Assembly: GCA_022800935.1 (NCBI GenBank)
Contig: JAAWRH010000007.1
Span: 43,607-107,606 of the forward strand
Direction of reading: 5' to 3'
Length of the DNA: 64,000 bases
Source of the DNA: Oscillospiraceae bacterium
GTDB taxonomy: Bacteria > Bacillota > Clostridia > Oscillospirales > Ruminococcaceae
Shown: piece by piece, positions 26,910 to 35,695 of the stretch
How the letters are laid out: every line of letters begins with the position of its first letter
Numbering within the stretch: position 1 is the first letter of the stretch
Translations under genes and position numbers: made by a program
Notes under the pieces: model-generated
Seen by the model: only the letters and a program-made list of their open reading frames with translations
What the model was told of the DNA's origin: nothing
Databases searched by the model: none

Positions 26910-28631
26910 ATGGTAAGATCGCTCTATTCCGGCGTTACAGGCATGAAGGGCCACCAGACCCGCCTGGACGTTATCGGCAACAATATCGCAAACGTAAACA
27001 CAATGGGCTTTAAGAGCAGTGTCGTCACCTTCCGTGACGTTTACTACCAGAGCCTGCGGGGCGCGGCCGGAGGCAACGGTACCCGCGGCGGTGTAAACCC
27101 CTCCATGGTCGGTTACGGCTCCAAGGTTTCCAGCATTGACCTGAACATGACCCAGTCCATCTCCTCCACCACCGGCAACCCCTGGGACGTCTCCATTGGC
27201 GGAGAGGGCTTTTTCCAGGTTCAGGATTCCAACGGCAACATCTTCTACACCCGTTCCGGCAAGCTGGGGTACGACAACATGGGTTACCTGGTGGACTCCA
27301 ACGGTAACTATGTGCTGGGTACCGCGGCGCAGGGCAACAAGGTGGTTGGCTTGAAGCCGGGAAGCAGCCGGATTCAGATGAATATTCCGGCGTTGAATCC
27401 TACCCAGGCCAATGCCACCAATACCATTAATAACATTCAGTATACCTTTACCGCAACCAATACAACTACAGATGGTAACATTTCACTTCTGCTCCTTTCC
27501 GATAATCTGCCTGCCGGCGTTATGGCAGAGGCTACCGTTACTTCTACTGGCATTACTGTTAAGTTAAACAGAAATGCAACCTTTGCCAGCCTTACAGAGC
27601 TGAATACCGCGATAAATACCGCTATAACAGAGGCAAATAACGGTACGCCCCATCCGGCTGGCAACTTTAACCTAACAACTAACCCAGCCGACATATTCCC
27701 GGCAGGAGGGTTGACCGGCGCACAAATCTGCGAAACAGCCGGCGCTAATGTTGCGGGAACTGTTACTGGTGATAGAAAGCCATTGCAAGATGTTGGCTTT
27801 GACCTTGCAAATCCGCCAACGGGTGATGAATTCTATAACGGCGGAGCTATTACAGACCTTGAAGTGACCTATGATAGCACGAACAAGCAATGGACAATTT
27901 CCGCAAAAGTTACGCCGGAAGGCGGGGGAGGTTCTGTAACCTATTCCAAGACCGTTTCTGGAAGCGAGCTTTCCAGCGGAAAGATTCGTCTTACTCCAGC
28001 AGGCGGTTCTAGGGGAGATTACCTTACTCTCGTGTGCCCCACAGAAGAAGGACTTCTTCGACTGAGTAATGAATATAAGACATTGAACCCAGCAGATAAA
28101 AATGGGCCTGAGGAGTTACCGCCTCTTGACCAGGCAATAACATTTCCAGCTGATAAACTTCCAGTTACGGGAATAACCGGATTAAATGTTAGCTCTGCCG
28201 CCAAGTCCGACAACCTCGGCCTTGCCAGCCAGCCCTTCGTTCTCCAGCATGGCACTGAGGGCGGCCCTCAGACCCTGGCGGATATCAGCAACTTTAAGAT
28301 TAACGCCAACGGCGTTATTGAGGCCACCCAGGGGGATACCATCCTGGAGCTGGGCCGTATCGACCTGGCAACCTTTGACAACCCCTCCGGTCTGGAGCAG
28401 GTGGGAAGCACCTACTTTGCCAACACCGGCAACACCGGCAACATCAAGATAGTGGAGCCAGGCACGGGCGGCAGCGGCGCGCTGGCCTCCAGTACCCTGG
28501 AGATGTCCAACGTGGACCTGGGCCAGGAGTTCGCAGATGTTATCACCACCCAGCGCGGCTACCAGGCCAACGCCCGTATGATAACTGTCTCTGATACCCT
28601 CCTGGAGGAGCTCATCAACCTGAAACGGTAA
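26910..28631 (+). CDS. flgE: Flagellar hook protein FlgE with AT-rich inserted surface domain
   Basis: FlgE polymerises to form the hook. The N-terminus MVRSLYSGVTGMKGHQTRLD plus IGNNIANVNTMGFKSSVVTF is the standard D0 region, and the C-terminus STLEMSNVDLGQEFADVITT with QRGYQANARMITVSDTLLEE is the matching C-terminal D0 helix. The protein is 573 residues, against about 400 in E. coli. The extra part, about residues 165-430 (27400-28190), is threonine/asparagine-rich and clearly AT-richer in codon use than its flanks. ATG 26910 is chosen for the conserved start and AAAGGAGA spacing. The core identity is secure; the insert is unrecognised. Confidence 0.96.
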   Translation: MVRSLYSGVTGMKGHQTRLDVIGNNIANVNTMGFKSSVVTFRDVYYQSLRGAAGGNGTRGGVNPSMVGYGSKVSSIDLNMTQSISSTTGNPWDVSIGGEGFFQVQDSNGNIFYTRSGKLGYDNMGYLVDSNGNYVLGTAAQGNKVVGLKPGSSRIQMNIPALNPTQANATNTINNIQYTFTATNTTTDGNISLLLLSDNLPAGVMAEATVTSTGITVKLNRNATFASLTELNTAINTAITEANNGTPHPAGNFNLTTNPADIFPAGGLTGAQICETAGANVAGTVTGDRKPLQDVGFDLANPPTGDEFYNGGAITDLEVTYDSTNKQWTISAKVTPEGGGGSVTYSKTVSGSELSSGKIRLTPAGGSRGDYLTLVCPTEEGLLRLSNEYKTLNPADKNGPEELPPLDQAITFPADKLPVTGITGLNVSSAAKSDNLGLASQPFVLQHGTEGGPQTLADISNFKINANGVIEATQGDTILELGRIDLATFDNPSGLEQVGSTYFANTGNTGNIKIVEPGTGGSGALASSTLEMSNVDLGQEFADVITTQRGYQANARMITVSDTLLEELINLKR

Positions 28632-28967
28632 TCCCTGACTCATAACCCTGTAATGCGATAAAGCGCGGCGGCTATGGGCGGCGGACGGAGGGGGAATTTT
28701 TAAAACGGCGGGAACAAGCTTCGCGGCAGCCGTCGCCGGAACCCCACATCCCCAACGTCTCCAACGCTTTTCCATAGCCGCTGCCACAAACAGCCGAACA
28801 TATCGTTTTCTTAAATTTATTTGAAAATAAATTTAGAATCATATCTTTTTTAAATTTATTTAAAAAATAAATTTACATCACTTCGGCTGCTTGTGGCAGC
28901 GTGCGCGATGCCTGCATCTGCATGGATTGGTTTATTTTCAGCGGACAGGGAGGAAATAAAAGGAAAT
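28632..28967 (+). other. Gap with nested inverted repeats between flgE and flbD
   Basis: No gene found. A GC-rich arm GCGGCGGCTATGG (28665-28677) pairs with CCATAGCCGCTGC (28772-28784), 12 of 13 bases, about 95 bases apart. Then two AT-rich perfect or near-perfect palindromes share the same sequence: TAAATTTATTT...AAATAAATTTA at 28812-28835 and 28851-28875. The palindromes could be terminators, protein sites or DNA structure. AAAGGAAAT precedes the flbD ATG. Confidence 0.45.
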
Positions 28968-29201
28968 ATGATTGTATTGACACGAATGAACGGGGATCCC
29001 TTTGTCCTCAACTGCGACCTCATCGAAGCAGTTACCGAGCAGCCGGACACGAGGATTTCCCTGACCAACGGCAACATGTACATGGTGCGGGAGCCGATGG
29101 AAGAGGTAGTAAAAAAGGCGATAGAGTATCATCGCCAGACATTCCGCGATATCATTTATGGTCGCTTTGATAAAGGTGGTTTAGAAGATGGCGAAAGGTG
29201 A
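28968..29201 (+). CDS. flbD: FlbD family flagellar protein
   Basis: FlbD-type small proteins (77 residues here) lie between flgE and motA in many clostridia and spirochaetes; the name is shared with, but they are unrelated to, the Caulobacter regulator FlbD. MIVLTRMNGDPFVLNCDLIE with a following ALT-type segment (EQPDTRISLTNGNMYMVREP) is characteristic. Molecular role unknown, probably cytosolic. ATG 28968 is chosen from the conserved start; upstream in-frame codons are unlike the family. motA overlaps its last 14 bases. Confidence 0.9.
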   Translation: MIVLTRMNGDPFVLNCDLIEAVTEQPDTRISLTNGNMYMVREPMEEVVKKAIEYHRQTFRDIIYGRFDKGGLEDGER

Positions 29202-30066
29202 AAAGTCCGGCGGGGCCGGTTCTTCCTTTGACCTGGCGACAACGCTGGGACTTGTTCTGGGCGTGGTGTTTATTGTTCTGGCGATTATCGTCACATTCCC
29301 CAAGGGAGATCAGAAATTTGAAGTTACTCCGGGAAATCTGGAAAACTTCTTTGACCCCAGCAGTATTATGATTGTTTTGGGCGGCACAGTTTCGGCCCTT
29401 CTCGTCTCCTATCCTCTGAGCTTTTTCGGGCAGATTCCCAAACATATTAAGGTCGCCTTTATGCCCACCAAGTTCGACGCCAAGGAATATATCCAGACCA
29501 TTGTGGAAATCGCCAAGCCTGCCCGCGTGGACGGCATCCTCTCCATCCAGGACAAGGTGGACGCCATACCGGACACCTTTTTCCGCAACAGCCTCCACCT
29601 GGTCATCGACGGCATTGACGCCGAAAAGGTAAAGGCCATGATGGAAAGCGAGCTGGACTACATGGACGAGCGCCACGCCCAGGCCCGCGGCTTCTACGCA
29701 AAGGGTTCCTCCTACGCGCCGGCCTTTGGTATGATTGGTACCCTGGTCGGTCTTATCAACCTGCTGAAATCCCTGGACAACGCCGACGCCATTGCCCCGG
29801 CCATGTCCGTCGCCTTGATTACAACCCTGTACGGCAGCTTTTTGGCCAACCTTATCTTCGCCCCCATGTCCAACAAGCTGAAGGTCCGCCACGACGAGGA
29901 GATGCTCTGCAAGATGATTGTCTGCGAGGGCGTACAGGGTATCCAGGCGGGGGACAACCCCCGCTTTATTGAGGAAAAGCTCATCCAGATGCTCCCCGCC
30001 AAGATAGCCGCCACTATGGGTGAGGACGGCGAAGGCGGAGGCGGAAAGAAAAAGGGCAAAAAATAA
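29188..30066 (+). CDS. motA: Flagellar motor stator protein MotA
   Basis: MotA with MotB forms the proton-driven stator that pushes on FliG. The 292-residue protein has four membrane helices (about residues 19-36, 50-67, 173-195, 207-225) and a cytosolic loop with the conserved sequence KPARVDGILSIQDKVDAIPD and SLHLVIDGIDAEKVKAMMES that contacts FliG. The PAFGMIGTLVGLI helix carries the conserved proline. The C-terminal tail is Gly/Lys-rich. It overlaps flbD; motB follows after a gap with its own promoter. Confidence 0.97.
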   Translation: MAKGEKSGGAGSSFDLATTLGLVLGVVFIVLAIIVTFPKGDQKFEVTPGNLENFFDPSSIMIVLGGTVSALLVSYPLSFFGQIPKHIKVAFMPTKFDAKEYIQTIVEIAKPARVDGILSIQDKVDAIPDTFFRNSLHLVIDGIDAEKVKAMMESELDYMDERHAQARGFYAKGSSYAPAFGMIGTLVGLINLLKSLDNADAIAPAMSVALITTLYGSFLANLIFAPMSNKLKVRHDEEMLCKMIVCEGVQGIQAGDNPRFIEEKLIQMLPAKIAATMGEDGEGGGGKKKGKK

Positions 30067-30097
30067 CGCCTTTTCCCGGTGAATCATCAAAAACATG

Positions 30098-30126
30098 TGG
30101 ACAAACGCACAATTTAGAGGTATACT
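30098..30126 (+). promoter_or_regulatory. Sigma-A promoter between motA and motB
   Basis: TGGACA (30098-30103), 17-base spacer, TATACT (30121-30126), both hexamers one base from consensus. It is 73 bases before motB and suggests extra transcription of motB and the genes after it. Confidence 0.65.
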
Positions 30127-30198
30127 ATTTTTAATCGGCTGTGAAGCGGCAGCGGCCGTCTATCAGCTTCAGCAAGACTGATCTAAGGAGGTGGCGAG

Positions 30199-31341
30199 AT
30201 GGCCAAGAAGAAGGCCGAAGAAGAACAGTGCGGTAACTGGATGGATACATACGGCGACATGGTCACGCTGCTGATGACCTTCTTTATCATGCTGTTCAGT
30301 ATGAGCAGCGTCAACGAGGAAAAGTTCGCCATTCTGGTAAAGGCCTTTACTTCAAAGGACCCGGATACCATCAACCTGATTCTCAACCAGGTGGGCAGCG
30401 AGGAGGGGATGGATTACCCTGAAAACCGCACCGACATCCCGCCCCAGGGGAATGACCCCGCCGACGCTACCCTGGAGGAGCTGCAAAATATGGTCCCCCA
30501 GGACTTTGACGACCTCTATGACTATTTGCAGAGCTACGTGGAAAAGGCGGAGCTTTCCGAGTCGGTGGAGGTAAGCGAGGTGGGAGAGGGCTGCGTGTTC
30601 ATCCGCTTTAAGGACAATATCTTTTTTAAGCCCAACAGCGCCAGCCTACAGATTTCCGCCGAACCCCTCCTGCAATTTCTGGGCGGCTGCCTGAAGGGCG
30701 TGGAGGAACAGATTATGACCGTGAACATCAACGGCCACACCGCCGATCCCAAGGGCTACAATCAGGACATCTCCGACTGGAAACTTTCCGGTGAGCGCGC
30801 CTCCAACGTGGCCACCTATTTTGAACTGCAAAGCAAATTTGATTCCAAAAAGCTGCTCCCCATCGGATACGGGAAAAATCATCCCATTGCCGATAACGAC
30901 ACCGAGGAGGGGATGCAGCGCAACCGGCGTGTGGATATGGTTATCCTCGGCAACGATACGGAGCTGACCGATAAGGAGATACTGGACTCCATCCTTATGG
31001 GCACCTTTGATCCCACCCAATACCCGGAATCCGGCAGCGCGGAGGATATTCTGGTTCCCTCTGTCCTGGACGGTTCGGTGGATTTGAGCCAGCCGGAGGA
31101 ACCCGGAACAGAGGATACACAGACATCCTCCGCTGCGCCGGAGACCTCGGAACCGGCCCAGTCCTCTCAGCCCCCCCAGGCCTCCTCCGGCTCCACGGGC
31201 TTTACGGCGCAGCCACCTGCCTCCGGCCAGGCGAGCCTTCCGCCTTCCCCATCGTCTGCCCAGACCCAACCAAGCAATTCCAGTGCCGAATCGCCGCCGG
31301 TACCTGAGGGCGCCCAGGTGGTTTCCCCTTATGGTGGGTAA
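30199..31341 (+). CDS. motB: Flagellar motor stator protein MotB with long disordered tail
   Basis: MotB anchors the stator to peptidoglycan and carries the proton-binding aspartate, here D20 in WMDTYGDMVTLLMTFFIMLF (single membrane helix about residues 21-38). A plug/linker region follows, then an OmpA-like peptidoglycan-binding domain (about residues 130-255, with NINGHTADPKGYNQDISDWK, SGERASNVATYF and RNRRVDMVI). Unusually, about 110 further residues are rich in Pro, Ser, Thr, Gln and Glu with no fold visible. AGGAGGTGGCGAG precedes the ATG. fliM follows. Confidence 0.97.
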   Translation: MAKKKAEEEQCGNWMDTYGDMVTLLMTFFIMLFSMSSVNEEKFAILVKAFTSKDPDTINLILNQVGSEEGMDYPENRTDIPPQGNDPADATLEELQNMVPQDFDDLYDYLQSYVEKAELSESVEVSEVGEGCVFIRFKDNIFFKPNSASLQISAEPLLQFLGGCLKGVEEQIMTVNINGHTADPKGYNQDISDWKLSGERASNVATYFELQSKFDSKKLLPIGYGKNHPIADNDTEEGMQRNRRVDMVILGNDTELTDKEILDSILMGTFDPTQYPESGSAEDILVPSVLDGSVDLSQPEEPGTEDTQTSSAAPETSEPAQSSQPPQASSGSTGFTAQPPASGQASLPPSPSSAQTQPSNSSAESPPVPEGAQVVSPYGG

Positions 31342-31421
31342 TAACGATACATCCGCTGCCCCGCGCAAAGGGGCGGGAAGACCGGCAAACAAGGATGTTA
31401 GAGAGGAAGTGAAGGCGGAAG

Positions 31422-32426
31422 ATGGCTGATAAACAGCTTTCCCAAGCTGAAATAGACGCATTGCTAAACTCCCTTACCTCCGGAGCGCCCGCCGCCAAGG
31501 AGGATGAGGGACCCAAAATACGCAAGTACGATTTCAAGTCCCCTAAAAAGTTTACCAAGGAACAACTGAGAACCCTGGACGGACTGTATGAAAATTTTTC
31601 CCGCATGCTTTCCTCCTTCCTTTCCGGTATTCTGCGGCAGTTCTGCGAGGTGACGGTGCTTTCCATTGAGGAGCAGCGCTTTTTTGAGTACAACAACGCG
31701 CTGCCTGATTCCGCGCTGATTGGCAAAATCGACCTGAAACCGGCCGACAAGCACTACAGCGATGGGATGCTCCTGATGGATATGAGCACCTCTCTGGGCT
31801 TTTATATGATAGAACGGCTTTTAGGCGGTCTGGGCACCAATTACATGCTGACCCGCGACTACACCGACATTGAGCTGGCGATACTGGACAACGTTTTCAC
31901 CAAGATTCTTTCCCGGCTCCAGAACGCATGGTGCTCCTATGTTGACGTGGTCTTTTCCCTGACCAGCATCGAGACCAACGCCCGCCTGCTCCAGGCCCTG
32001 GGCGCGGAGGAGATTGTGGTCATCGTCATGCTCAACGTGAAGATAGCCGGTGTGACCGGTACGCTCAACATCTGTATCCCCGCGGAGAACCTGGAGGAGC
32101 TTATCGGGAACTTCAACATCAAATACTCCCGTTCCTCCAAGCGCCGGGAGGTGGGCGACGCAGCCACCCGCCGCAAGTTCCTCTTTAATGAGCTGTTGGA
32201 TACCAGCCTGGAGGTAAAAGCGGTATTGGATGAATCCAATTTGTCCCTGAGCGATATTCTCCAGCTCCAGGTAGACGACGTAATTCCGCTGAACAAAAAT
32301 ATCCAGGGCGATATAACAGTTGTAGTGGACGGAATGCCGTGGTATACTGGTAAAATGGGAGAAACAAAAACAAAGAAGGCGGTTCGGCTCAACGAGCTGA
32401 TTAGCGAATCGAGGGAGAGGTCTTAA
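31422..32426 (+). CDS. fliM: Motor switch protein FliM
   Basis: FliM in the C ring binds CheY-P and transmits the signal to FliG. The N-terminal LSQAEIDALLNSL is the CheY-P docking peptide. The middle CheC-like domain and the C-terminal SpoA/FliN-like domain (IQGDITVVVDGMPWYTGKMG) are present. The length of 334 residues is standard. TAATG overlap with fliY implies translational coupling. fliL, often upstream, is absent. Confidence 0.97.
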   Translation: MADKQLSQAEIDALLNSLTSGAPAAKEDEGPKIRKYDFKSPKKFTKEQLRTLDGLYENFSRMLSSFLSGILRQFCEVTVLSIEEQRFFEYNNALPDSALIGKIDLKPADKHYSDGMLLMDMSTSLGFYMIERLLGGLGTNYMLTRDYTDIELAILDNVFTKILSRLQNAWCSYVDVVFSLTSIETNARLLQALGAEEIVVIVMLNVKIAGVTGTLNICIPAENLEELIGNFNIKYSRSSKRREVGDAATRRKFLFNELLDTSLEVKAVLDESNLSLSDILQLQVDDVIPLNKNIQGDITVVVDGMPWYTGKMGETKTKKAVRLNELISESRERS

Positions 32427-33766
32427 TGGCAGAAAATTTATTGACCAACGAGGAGATCGATGCGATAGGCGAGGTACTTAATATCAGCATGGGCTCCGCA
32501 GCTACTGCAATTTCGACCCTGCTTGACAAGCAGGTGATTATTACGACCCCCAAGGTGGAGATTCAGAAGTTCGAGGCCGTAAACTACACGGACCTGGAAC
32601 CTGCGATTCTTGTAAAAATCGAATATGTGGAAGGGATTTCCGGCAGCAACGTCATGATTTTCCGCCAGTCGGATATGCAGGTGATTCTGAACCTGCTGAT
32701 GGGCAACGAGGACCCGCCCTCCGACGACTTCGTCTTTGACGAGATGAGCATGAGCGCGGCCTGTGAGGTCATGAACCAGATGATGGGCGCCTCCGCGACA
32801 GCCCTTTCCACCTTCCTGGGCAAGACCATCAACATCTCCACCCCCACCGCCACGGTGATGGACCCGGTGGAAAATACCTTTGAAAAAGCCCTTGGTGTGG
32901 ACGGTGACAAAGATGTCGTCTCCATCGGCTTTGAAATTGACATCACCGGCGTGATGAAGACCGACTTTGCCAGTATCCTGACCTGTGAGCTGGCAAAGGA
33001 GATGGTGGGACAGCTTTTCCCGGAGGACGAACCGGAACCCGCCCCGGCCCCTGCGCCCCAGCCAGCTGCACCGGCGCAGTCCCAGCAGGCGCCCCAGGCA
33101 CCTCAGGGGTATCCACAGCAGCCCCAAACACCGCCGCAAGCGTCCCAGGGGTATCCGCAGCAGCCCCAGCAAATGCCGCCTCAACAGTCCGCGCAGGCGC
33201 CCCAAGGATATCCCCAACAGCCCCAGCAGCCAATGGGGCAGCAGCCCGGTATGCCTCCCATGGGAGGCCAGGACTGGGGACAGCAGCAGGGGTACCCGCC
33301 CTATGGCTACCCGCCATACGGCTATCCCCAGCAGCAGGGCTATCCCCCCTACGGTTACCCGCCCTATGGGTACCCACCCCAGGAGCAGGAACGGCAGACC
33401 AGCAGCAATATCATCCGGCAGGACCAGCAGGTCCCGGTTCAGATGCCCAAGTTCCCCAGCTTCGCAGGCCCTCAGCCGCCCGCGGCCCCGCCGCCCAGCG
33501 GCAACCTGGATCTGATGATGAACGTCCCCCTGAATGTGGCCGTGGAAATCGGCAAGACCAAAAAGAAGATACGGGAGATCATGGACTTCTCCCAGGGCAC
33601 GGTCATCGAGCTGGAGAAGCAGGCAGGCGCGCCGGTGGATATTATCGTCAACGGCCAGCTGATTGCCCGCGGCGACGTAGTGGTGGTTGCGGACAACTTT
33701 GGCGTACGCATTACCGAGATTGTGGGTACGAAGGACCTTATGGACACCCTGGAGCACAGCAAGTGA
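32426..33766 (+). CDS. fliY: Motor switch phosphatase FliY with low-complexity linker
   Basis: FliY is a C-ring protein with an N-terminal CheC-like phosphatase part that removes phosphate from CheY-P and a C-terminal FliN domain. Two E-x-x-N active-site motifs are visible (GEVLNISMGSAATAIS and ACEVMNQMMGASATALS). The C-terminus DLMMNVPLNVAVEIGKTKKK to VRITEIVGTKDLMDTL is FliN. Between residues about 200 and 345 is a linker almost entirely of Q, P, G and Y, with repeats of QGYPQQP and YPPYGYP. Length 446 is longer than B. subtilis FliY (378) because of it. Coupled to fliM, followed by cheY. Confidence 0.95.
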   Translation: MAENLLTNEEIDAIGEVLNISMGSAATAISTLLDKQVIITTPKVEIQKFEAVNYTDLEPAILVKIEYVEGISGSNVMIFRQSDMQVILNLLMGNEDPPSDDFVFDEMSMSAACEVMNQMMGASATALSTFLGKTINISTPTATVMDPVENTFEKALGVDGDKDVVSIGFEIDITGVMKTDFASILTCELAKEMVGQLFPEDEPEPAPAPAPQPAAPAQSQQAPQAPQGYPQQPQTPPQASQGYPQQPQQMPPQQSAQAPQGYPQQPQQPMGQQPGMPPMGGQDWGQQQGYPPYGYPPYGYPQQQGYPPYGYPPYGYPPQEQERQTSSNIIRQDQQVPVQMPKFPSFAGPQPPAAPPPSGNLDLMMNVPLNVAVEIGKTKKKIREIMDFSQGTVIELEKQAGAPVDIIVNGQLIARGDVVVVADNFGVRITEIVGTKDLMDTLEHSK

Positions 33767-33946
33767 CGTCCCACACCGCTTGAAATGCTTTGACGGGGAC
33801 TTGTAAGCCCCAGCCCCCCCAGAGTGACAAAACTGACGGCGGGAAACCGCCGTTGGCCCGGCGCAGGGTACTCCCTAATGCCGGATTAGATAGATTTCCA
33901 CATTCTGTTATTCAACAACACTACACGGAAATGAAGGAGAATTTCA
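33767..33946 (+). other. Intergenic region before cheY
   Basis: No gene. ACGGCGG-GAAA-CCGCCGT (33836-33853) is a perfect 7-bp stem with a GAAA tetraloop, but lacks a T-run. AAGGAG precedes the cheY ATG. Confidence 0.35.
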
Positions 33947-34309
33947 ATGAGTAAGAAAATCATGCTGGTGGATGACGCTGCGTTCATGAGGATGACCATT
34001 AAAAATGCCCTGACCAAGGCGGGGTATGACAACATTATTGAAGCCTCTGACGGGCAGATCGCCGTAGAAACCTACCAGAAGGAGCACCCCGACCTGGTAA
34101 TCATGGACATCACAATGCCCAACATGGACGGAATTCAGGCGCTCCAGGCTATCAAAACCGCCGACCCGGAGGCCCGCGTGGTGATGTGCTCCGCCATGGG
34201 CCAGGAGGGCATGGTGGTGGAGGCCATCAAGCTGGGCGCCAAGGACTTTATTGTAAAGCCCTTCAAGCAGGACCGCATTTTGCAGACGGTGGAAAAGATC
34301 ATTGGATAA
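33947..34309 (+). CDS. cheY: Chemotaxis response regulator CheY
   Basis: CheY is the single-domain receiver that, once phosphorylated by CheA, binds FliM. It has 120 residues with the acidic pair D9-D10, phospho-acceptor D54 in VIMDITMPNMDG, switch residue S82 and K104 in FIVKPF. The location between fliY and fliO, as in B. subtilis, marks this as the motor CheY. fliO overlaps the last eight bases. Confidence 0.97.
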   Translation: MSKKIMLVDDAAFMRMTIKNALTKAGYDNIIEASDGQIAVETYQKEHPDLVIMDITMPNMDGIQALQAIKTADPEARVVMCSAMGQEGMVVEAIKLGAKDFIVKPFKQDRILQTVEKIIG

Positions 34310-34820
34310 GCTTTGGTTTTTTCTTCCGTCCGCCGCTCCCGGCGGGCTGTACGCCGGTACCGCACTGGAGCTGACGGGAACGTTAGGGGCGATAGCCTCC
34401 GTCCTGGGGCTCCTTTTGGGTTTTGCGGCCATCCTGGCTGCCGCCTACTGGGCGGCGCGGCTGGCCGGTACCAGGTATGGCGGCATGTCCCGGAACAGCC
34501 GGAGAACCGGCGGGACAGGGCTGGCAGGGCTGGCAGGGCTGGAAATACTGGAGCGCACCGCAGTGGGCCAGGACCGGTTTCTGCTGATTGCGCGGGCTGG
34601 AGGGAAGGTGCTCCTTTTGGGCAGCACCCCCCAGAGCATCCGGCTGCTGTGCGAGCTGGATCCGGAGCTGTTTCCCCAACCAACGGAGGAACCGTCCGCA
34701 GGATATCCCCAGCGGGTCAGCTTTGCCGACACCCTAGAGGAGATTAAGAAAAGATACACCGGTTTTACCGGACGGGGGGAATCCCCCGCCCAAAAGGAGG
34801 AACGCGATGGAAAAGACTGA
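34302..34820 (+). CDS. fliO: Flagellar biosynthesis protein FliO
   Basis: FliO helps assemble the FliP core of the export gate. It has 172 residues with a membrane helix near residues 26-50 (LGAIASVLGLLLGFAAILAA), then the FliO cytoplasmic segment (GLAGLEILERTAVGQDRFLL-IARAGGKVLLLG). The start is TTG 34302, overlapping cheY; a small-residue N-terminus and the conserved helix support the frame. fliP overlaps its end by 14 bases. Confidence 0.85.
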   Translation: MDKLWFFLPSAAPGGLYAGTALELTGTLGAIASVLGLLLGFAAILAAAYWAARLAGTRYGGMSRNSRRTGGTGLAGLAGLEILERTAVGQDRFLLIARAGGKVLLLGSTPQSIRLLCELDPELFPQPTEEPSAGYPQRVSFADTLEEIKKRYTGFTGRGESPAQKEERDGKD

Positions 34821-35619
34821 ATCCGCCCTGGCTTCCCGCCGGAAGCTGAAAAAGGAGACGGCGCGTTTTTTTATCTCCTTTGCCGCAGTCGCGCTTCTTC
34901 TGGCGGTGTGCGGAACCTTGACGGTCCACGCCGCCACCTTTTCGGTAGATCTGGGCAGTGGCGTGGCCGAGGAGGGAAGCGGGATATTGGACGTCCTGCT
35001 GCTGTTCGCCATACTGGCGTTGCTCCCCTCTCTGCTGGTGATGATGACCAGCTTTACCAGGATTATCATTGTCCTTTCCTTCCTGCGCAACGCCCTGGGC
35101 ACCCAGCAGTCCCCGCCCAACCAGGTGCTGGTGGGCATCGCCCTGGTGCTTACGCTGTTTATCATGACCCCCACCCTGGAACGGGTGAATACCGAGGCTT
35201 ACGAGCCGTACCGGCAGGGGCAGGTGGACGGGCGAGAGGCGCTGGAGCTTGCCAGTGTCCCCATCAAGGAGTTTATGGTCAAGCAGATTAAAACCGAGGA
35301 CCTGAACCTGTTCCTCTCCATCTCCGGGGAGGAGCTGGACCAGAGCCAGGGGGAGAGCCTGGAGGCGCTGGTGGCGCTGGACATGAAGGTGATAATGCCC
35401 GCCTTTATCACAAGCGAGCTGAAAAAGGCGTTTTTTATCGGGTTTTATATCTTCCTGCCGTTCCTCATCATCGACATTGTGGTGTCCAGTACCCTGATGT
35501 CCATGGGTATGATGATGCTGCCTCCTTCCATGATATCCCTGCCCTTTAAGATTATGACCTTTGTCCTGGTGGACGGCTGGGAGCGGCTGTTCAGCACCCT
35601 GGTTTCCGGGTTTAATTAG
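34807..35619 (+). CDS. fliP: Flagellar type III export gate protein FliP
   Basis: FliP pentamers with FliQ and FliR form the export gate. The 270-residue protein has a cleavable signal-like N-terminus (about residues 20-41), then LLPSLLVMMTSFTRIIIVLS, the conserved F-L-R-N-A-L-G-T-Q-Q-S-P-P-NQVL motif and the final PFKIMTFVLVDGWERLFSTL. Four membrane segments. Overlap with fliO and context confirm it. Confidence 0.98.
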   Translation: MEKTESALASRRKLKKETARFFISFAAVALLLAVCGTLTVHAATFSVDLGSGVAEEGSGILDVLLLFAILALLPSLLVMMTSFTRIIIVLSFLRNALGTQQSPPNQVLVGIALVLTLFIMTPTLERVNTEAYEPYRQGQVDGREALELASVPIKEFMVKQIKTEDLNLFLSISGEELDQSQGESLEALVALDMKVIMPAFITSELKKAFFIGFYIFLPFLIIDIVVSSTLMSMGMMMLPPSMISLPFKIMTFVLVDGWERLFSTLVSGFN

Positions 35620-35695
35620 CCTAAAAGGCAAGGAAGCGCGGCCGCCAGTCAGCCAGTGCTGACGGGAACCGCAGGAAAGAAAGGATGAACCACGG

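Noticed and set aside
28812..28875. AT palindromes as insertion-sequence ends
   Set aside because: No transposase or target duplication nearby; the two palindromes lie only 15 bases apart.
33080..33400. Repeats in fliY as a possible CRISPR or satellite array
   Set aside because: They are in-frame codon repeats for QGYP/YPPYGYP without spacers of regular length.
32438..33757. Open frame of 439 codons antisense to fliY
   Set aside because: Product of the repetitive GC-rich linker; no family pattern.
33836..33853. GAAA-tetraloop hairpin before cheY as a riboswitch
   Set aside because: No match to a riboswitch consensus I know, and no expression platform; kept only as a hairpin.
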